DNA of 64,000 nt from Odontocerum albicorne (lineage: Eukaryota; Arthropoda; Insecta; Trichoptera; Odontoceridae), in NCBI GenBank assembly GCA_949825065.1, contig OX463846.1, positions 7,769,366 to 7,833,365 of the forward strand. Reading direction: 5' to 3'. Below the pieces are notes generated by a model. It worked only from the letters and a program-made list of their open reading frames with translations, ran no database searches and was not told the origin of the DNA. Positions 58,868 through 64,000 of this stretch are shown in pieces. The position numbers were made by a program, and so were the translations under genes. Each line of letters begins with the position of its first letter. Position 1 is the stretch's first letter.

Positions 58868-60300
58868 TGTCAGGACTTGGGTACGGCCGACCAATTAGTT
58901 TATTGTAGTTAAAAAATAACCATTAAAAATAGTGAACCAGAGCAGTCAAAGGGAGATCTTGCGTCATTTTCGAGAAGGATTGCTTCCTATTGTTTCAAAC
59001 TTAACTGCCTCGAGTGGCTGGCTTGTCTTCCCATTTGTATAGAAATACACGACACTTTATGAGGATCGGTAATTAGTGTTCCGTCTGCGATCTGTTTTAT
59101 TGCAGTCACAGATAACTATTGTTACTAAGAAAAGAAAATAAAACTTTGCGCAAGATATATTTCGAGGGCGAAGGCGCTTTTATGACCGCGATTGTCATGC
59201 GAGAGAGAAAAAAGGGGTCAAAAAATTTCTCTTCTCCTTTCTAAAGAAATACGTCGAGCTTAATTTATTACGGACATAGTTAAATATTGAAAACAACGGC
59301 TGAGAATAACAATTCACTCGAGATACATTAAAAAAAAGAAGGGTCCAGTATTGTCTCTTAAACAATAAGTTTCACCGGATGTTATACAAAAAGGATTCTC
59401 GACTTAATTACGCTGTGAAAGTTTAAATAGACTATTCATTGGCAAAATAACGAAAAGGTTTATGATTTTTTTAACGGTCGCGAGGGACTTTCTATAGAGT
59501 TCCAAAATGGCGGCGCTAGGCTGAGATCCCTTAAATTAAGGGACCGCGATCTTCCGAGCCCATTCTCTCGCCACGAAGTTATCAAGTCAACATCATTCTC
59601 GTCTTGACGCTGTTCGCGAACTTGAACAAGCTTTTCTCACATTTGATTGTTCATTCTTATTTGATACAATTTGTCCGGTAAATTCCCGAGGAACTGAGTC
59701 GTGTGGGTGTATTACGACACGAATTGGCGGTCGCCAACCACTGAGGGAATTTCTTCACATCAGCGGCCCTGTAGTAACAGTATAAGGTCAGAGGGCCATA
59801 TACGAGTCGACCTGGTCATACACTTGAAGCGGATCTGGGATAATACATTTTGTCCTGTTTTGGAGTAAGATCAACCTTATTTATCCTCTTTTGCTTGTCA
59901 TTTTATGGTGATATTTGAGTATTCTAGAGATTGGCGAGATCTAATCTTTGAGAATTGACACATTTCCGCAACGGACTGTTGTGTGATAATAAATTACTTC
60001 GACTGCCTGTCCATCTGAAAGGTTAGCGGAGTAGCAGCGAGAAATCTGCCCATTTGATTTTCCTGACGGAGTATCAGCTCGTCAGGATTAAATATATAAC
60101 CAATTAACAGCAAATATGTGTTTCATTATGTATTTATACCTACCCAAGCACTGACGAATGCCTACCTCTTCCCACGACATCTTGAGATCTTATTGAGCCT
60201 TGTTTTACCTATACTGAGCTACCGGAGTAAGAGTCATACATTGTAACATCCAGGCTTTTAGTAATCCAACTTAATTAATTAAAGGGTAAAAAGTCTGAAA
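58868..60300 (+). repeat. 3' LTR, 1,433 bp
   Basis: Same length as the 5' LTR and, on a line-by-line comparison, the same sequence. Identity starts exactly at TGTCAGG and ends exactly at GTCTGAAA. The flank beyond (tacaattcat) does not repeat the left flank (tatat), so no target duplication is readable. Confidence 0.95.
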
Positions 60301-60577
60301 TACAATTCATGGAAATGTGGTCTAAAGTTGAGAAGTTAATATTTTTAGTTGTCATTAACGAATAATTCTATATATCGTTGACACGATTATAAATAATCAC
60401 GAATTGACAATCCCAATTTTGACAGTTCAAGGGAACAGGTATTGCCAATAACATAAAAATAGTGAGTCTTTCTAATAACAATTTATGGCACGGAAATATA
60501 ATCCTTTTTATCAGTTCGTACCTTGATCACATTATGAAGGGTTTCTTTCTTTCTGTAGAATGACGGTGACGGTGAGC
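60301..60577. other. AT-rich flank
   Basis: Nothing recognised. Not a continuation of the (TA)n tract that flanks the other side of the element. Confidence 0.45.
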
Positions 60578-60777
60578 NNNNNNNNNNNNNNNNNNNNNNN
60601 NNNNNNNNNNNNNNNNNNNNNNNNNNNNNNNNNNNNNNNNNNNNNNNNNNNNNNNNNNNNNNNNNNNNNNNNNNNNNNNNNNNNNNNNNNNNNNNNNNNN
60701 NNNNNNNNNNNNNNNNNNNNNNNNNNNNNNNNNNNNNNNNNNNNNNNNNNNNNNNNNNNNNNNNNNNNNNNNNNNNN
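60578..60777. other. Assembly gap, 200 N
   Basis: Exactly 200 undetermined bases, a round number typical of a placeholder, so the true distance is unknown. Frames spanning it have no meaning. Confidence 0.99.
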
Positions 60778-61769
60778 ACAAAAAAGAACTAAAGGGTAGT
60801 CCCTTTTTCTTCTCTACGTGACTTGCATTCATAAAAAATAAAGAAGATTTCAACCTTTTAGTATAGGATCACACAGGATGTGGACTAACTTTGTTCCCAC
60901 ATGGTGGTGGGATCGATCTGAACAGTTGATAATGGTGCTTTTTTGCCCTTCGAAACGGATATTGAAGGTAGTAGAGAATAATAGATAACTACGAAAGAAG
61001 TTTATATTGAACCCTGGAACCGAGGCTAATGAATATGTTAACAAGCTGGGAAATACCAAATGTTTTTAATTAAAAACGATATATCATTTAATTAAACCAT
61101 GATGTTATTGTTTGGTGTCATTTTCAATGCTCGAGGTGTCAACTGGCAGGGTCGAACATAGACTCATGGTGTCACCCTTGAGGTAACTGACCGTGAAGAC
61201 CAGTAGTGCATGCTGTTGGTGATGAAGTCCAGCAGTGCATGGTGTTGGTATCTTTACTGGAACCGTGCCATGAGTTGACCCATGCTTCAACACTCGGTTC
61301 ACGCTTGAGTCATCTCGTGTGTTTGACCTCAAAACTCGTGTAATCAAACTAAAATTTAAAAAAAAAAACCGATTATTTGTTTTTTCTGATTGTATTACAC
61401 TGATGTCCGTGAAAGTTTCTTTTGTTCAATTAATATTTATAATATGAGTTTGCTATGTAATTGCATTTGGTCTGATAAATGAGAAGATATAAAAAAAGTT
61501 AACTTATAGTGTTATCAGTTTTTTCCGGTTACATTAACCGGAAAGTAGATAACTATTTCTCGGCTAGATGTTTTTAGGAAAAACAATTGTAACTTATTTC
61601 CGAACGGGCTGAATATATATGATTACAAGTTTATCGCATTTTTTGGTTATTTTTAATCCAAATGTTTGAGTGGCATTTTAGTTATTTTGAAGATGAATAA
61701 AATAAGTTTTTTTTCAGTCCTTGATGCTTTTTTACTACTATAAATAAAAAAAGACACAAACCACATAAG
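60778..61769. other. Intergenic, nothing recognised
   Basis: Two duplicated words (gtgcatgctgttggt and gtgcatggtgttggt, 61,205-61,250) are the only structure seen. No gene. Confidence 0.4.
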
Positions 61770-62096
61770 AGGCCTGTTGGAAGGGCCTTAACTCTTCTGA
61801 ACGGGACTGCTTCGGATATTGACATATTTCATATCACATTACCAAAAGCAAAAGTAAATTTTCTTCTTAGATTGAGCGCGTTAGAAGGCACTCATCAACA
61901 TACCTAAATGACTGTGAATATATGTGTGTAATATGTTTGTGTGTATTTACTCGTTTGTATGCATATGCATTATTTTTTATTTTATATAATTTTTTAACTT
62001 ATTTTTCCCCCTCTATGTAACTTTTCTTCTTTTTTGATGTTTTGTATTTTCAAAGTAATTGGGCTAAGCCTGTTTTGAAAAAATAAATAAATAAGA
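61770..62096 (+). mobile_element. Non-LTR retrotransposon LINE-B, 3' end
   Basis: Carries the last 45 codons of the ORF (61,770-61,907: VGRALTLLNGTASDIDIFHI then LPKAKVNFLLRLSALEGTH) and a stop. The ~185-bp UTR is shared with 32.52-32.70 kb and ends aaaaaataaataaataag. It is 5'-truncated at about 61,769. The near-identical coding end suggests both copies come from one fairly recent family. Confidence 0.8.
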
Positions 62097-62149
62097 TGTG
62101 CCCTAAATTATAACAATACATGAATATATCATGTGTGTTTAATCTGGTT

Positions 62150-62850
62150 AAAACTCTGTAATGGAGATATGACACCAGCAAATGCTGTCTACTTTGAAAA
62201 GCAGATTACCAGTGATGACGACCAAACGAAGATTTGTATTTTGAATAACCAGCGTTCGTCGACACAAGAGACTGATGAAATACAAAAACCATCACTTACA
62301 AGTATTTGGTGAAGATTGGTTGAGCAAATCGCTATGCGTATCACACGATTTGAGGGTAAAACACCTTATGGATTGAAATGGAAAAATCGAAAAAATGGAC
62401 CGAAAAAAGCCGTCGTAAGGAATTCACAAAAAAAGCCTTCGTAATCAGCGACAAAAATGGATCACTCAAAAGCCAAGGAACAAGCTACTCAACTACCCAG
62501 AAAGTTATTTTTCACACGAAAAGGGTTATGCCGTGTAATTGGTAGGATTGGAAGGGAATTGTCTACTACGAATTAGCCAATAAAAAAACATCCAAAATAA
62601 GTCAAGGTAATTCCTGACCTCACGTATCTTTGTATCACGATTATCCAGCAAAAATTGGTTGTAATGTCGTATGCCCCTCTCGTATTCATTTGACATATAA
62701 CTCTACTATTAACACCGATTTCAGCCCTTAAAGAATTCCTTTAAGGGACGAGCTTCACCCGGAAGTCTTCAAAAACATCAGGAACAATTTTTCGTCCAGA
62801 AATATGCAAAGTTCTGGAAGTGTATTAACTGATTTTTTAAAGATGACATA
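62150..62850 (+). pseudogene. Decayed mariner transposase
   Basis: Readable blocks in shifting frames are QKWITQKPRNKLLNYPE (the xDEKWIxYxNPxxxxxW region), VGLEGNCLLRISQ (WWDxxGVVYYELL region, near 62,545), and near 62,740-62,830 QPLKNSFKGT then HQEQFFVQKYAKFWKC (the LxNxLxGKxF..HLEQFFxxKPxxFWxxGI end). The order and spacing fit a Mos1-like mariner about 1 kb long, far older than the 40.7 kb copy. The catalytic D,D34D residues and ends are not intact. Confidence 0.6.
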
Positions 62851-63009
62851 AATAATGGACTAAAACCGTGCAACTATTACAAAAAAATACATATTTAAAT
62901 ATGTAAAAGAATGCGTTAAATATGACCATAAATACGAAATAACTATTTAGACAAGTCAATATTTAATTTGTCAGACTGTTTTAGGTTGAAGTAGGAGGGA
63001 TATTATATT
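62851..63009. other. AT-rich intergenic
   Basis: Nothing recognised. Confidence 0.4.
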
Positions 63010-63235
63010 ATATTACATTACACATTTCTTGCAAACATTACAACCCTACGGGTTTATTGCCATGTGCCAATCCCTTTTAACTAACTTAACATATTTTATA
63101 GATGCTTCAAGTGAAAATCAGACTGGAACCCATTTTAAAATAAATTGAGTTTCAATAGACGTCGAACCCATAACCCCAGTGTCAAAAGTCAAATATATTA
63201 TCAACTATACTACAAAGGTACGTAACAATGTGCGC
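63010..63235 (-). repeat. tRNA-derived SINE
   Basis: Minus orientation: tail (ttgcaaacattacaacccta, cgggtttattgccatgtgcc, aatcccttttaactaactt), body (gcttcaagtgaaaatcagac, tggaaccc) and head (gacgtcgaacccataacccc, caactatactacaaaggtac). Confidence 0.75.
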
Positions 63236-63579
63236 AATTATTAAACAAAAACTAAAAAAATATAAATATCATCATCGTCATCAACACGTTTAATCCAGAA
63301 AACAGGGATACCATAAAACGTCCCTTCCCCCTACGTCGGTTCATAGCCCTGAACTCCATGTTTTCTCATGATCGACCGAAGCCCCTTGATTAAAAGTATG
63401 AATAAGTTTTTTAATTATCCGGTTAATATATTCAATATGTGTTTTAAATATATTATTGTTTAGTCAATTACAAGATTTAGATAATAAATACTCTGTGTAT
63501 CACGGTCTCATTTAAGTTCTTGTTCTTTGAGAGGTTATAGGTGAACTATAAATGTGAAGCAAATAAACAATGTTTATTA
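63236..63579. other. Intergenic, nothing recognised
   Basis: Nothing recognised. Confidence 0.4.
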
Positions 63580-63700
63580 CTTATGTCGTATAAAGTACAA
63601 CTTACCGGATTTATTGACATGTGGCAGTCTTTTCCAACCTATCAAAAATATTTTAAAGAGGTCTTAAGTGAAAAACAGACTTGGATTCTTTAAAAAAAGT
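63580..63700 (-). repeat. SINE, head missing
   Basis: Tail (cgtataaagtacaacttacc, ggatttattgacatgtggca, gtcttttccaacctatcaaa) and body (aagaggtcttaagtgaaaaa, cagacttggattc) are clear, then the match stops before the tRNA-like part. Confidence 0.7.
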
Positions 63701-64000
63701 AAGTTTCTTGGCGTCGATATTTTATAGAATTTGTTAACATCGCTAGAATGTTACCCTATTAACATAGCTAGAACGTAATCTTGTTTTAAGAAAATCAAAC
63801 ACTTGAATAATTGGAAATTATTTTGATTCATAATGTCTAATCAAAGAAGACAGGATGTTATGGTTTATTATCTCTTTAAAAAGAATTGACTTTTTTATTG
63901 TTTTCTTGGGTTAAAAATTAATTTTATCGTAATCCTACCTATTCATATTTATGCTACAGTCGATTATTTTTATATTCGTAACATTAAAATACTTTTTATA
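63701..64000. other. AT-rich intergenic to window end
   Basis: Nothing recognised. Confidence 0.4.

Noticed and set aside
60527..60853. Open frames spanning the gap
   Set aside because: Most of their codons are undetermined bases.

Overview
This 64 kb window is AT-rich, intergenic, transposon-dense nuclear DNA of an animal, most likely an arthropod and plausibly an insect. Mariner, piggyBac-like, Penelope-like, Gypsy-type and RTE-like elements occur together with a tRNA-derived SINE. I see no host protein-coding gene, rRNA or functional tRNA gene, so the species cannot be pinned down from the sequence. Nearly all open frames are chance frames, frames through (TA)n tracts, or decayed transposon genes.

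Bases 1-12,500 hold old LINE relics, two SINEs, a TTTA tract joined to a dispersed repeat, a ~65-bp minisatellite, a 314-bp (AT)n tract and a 60-bp minisatellite. Bases 12,500-26,300 hold a 619-bp mariner deletion derivative, LINE relics including one with RT motifs A, B and C, an inverted pair of Penelope-like ends, a Penelope-like fragment lying inside a 37-bp minisatellite, a ~165-bp satellite, and RTE-like C-terminal pseudogenes. Bases 26,300-50,000 hold further RTE-like and LINE relics, a possible solo LTR, SINEs, piggyBac-like ends including one 184-bp MITE, a 953-bp mariner that keeps its D,D34D triad, and a 5'-truncated RTE copy with a 273-codon open frame.

The most coherent object is a 9,975-bp LTR retrotransposon (50,326-60,300) abutting a 307-bp (TA)n tract. 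Its two 1,433-bp LTRs look identical base for base, so it inserted very recently. Yet its pol is broken and cut off inside reverse transcriptase. It keeps an intact Gag with a CCHC knuckle. The gag stop is overlapped by a textbook -1 frameshift signal: slippery A AAA AAC, 8-nt spacer, and a perfect 9-bp stem with a possible pseudoknot partner. The missing pol is replaced by about 3.9 kb of non-coding cargo containing a GC-rich 116/232-bp higher-order satellite. The simplest reading is a non-autonomous Gypsy-type element that supplies its own Gag and is moved by a partner's enzymes.

A second theme is Penelope-like ends scattered over at least four sites. On the minus strand these carry hammerhead-ribozyme-like cores (CTGANGA, short stem, GAAAC, hairpin, GT[T/C]). 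A related inverted pair lies at 25.15-25.31 kb. A 200-base assembly gap lies at 60,578-60,777. The window ends in a decayed mariner and two SINEs.
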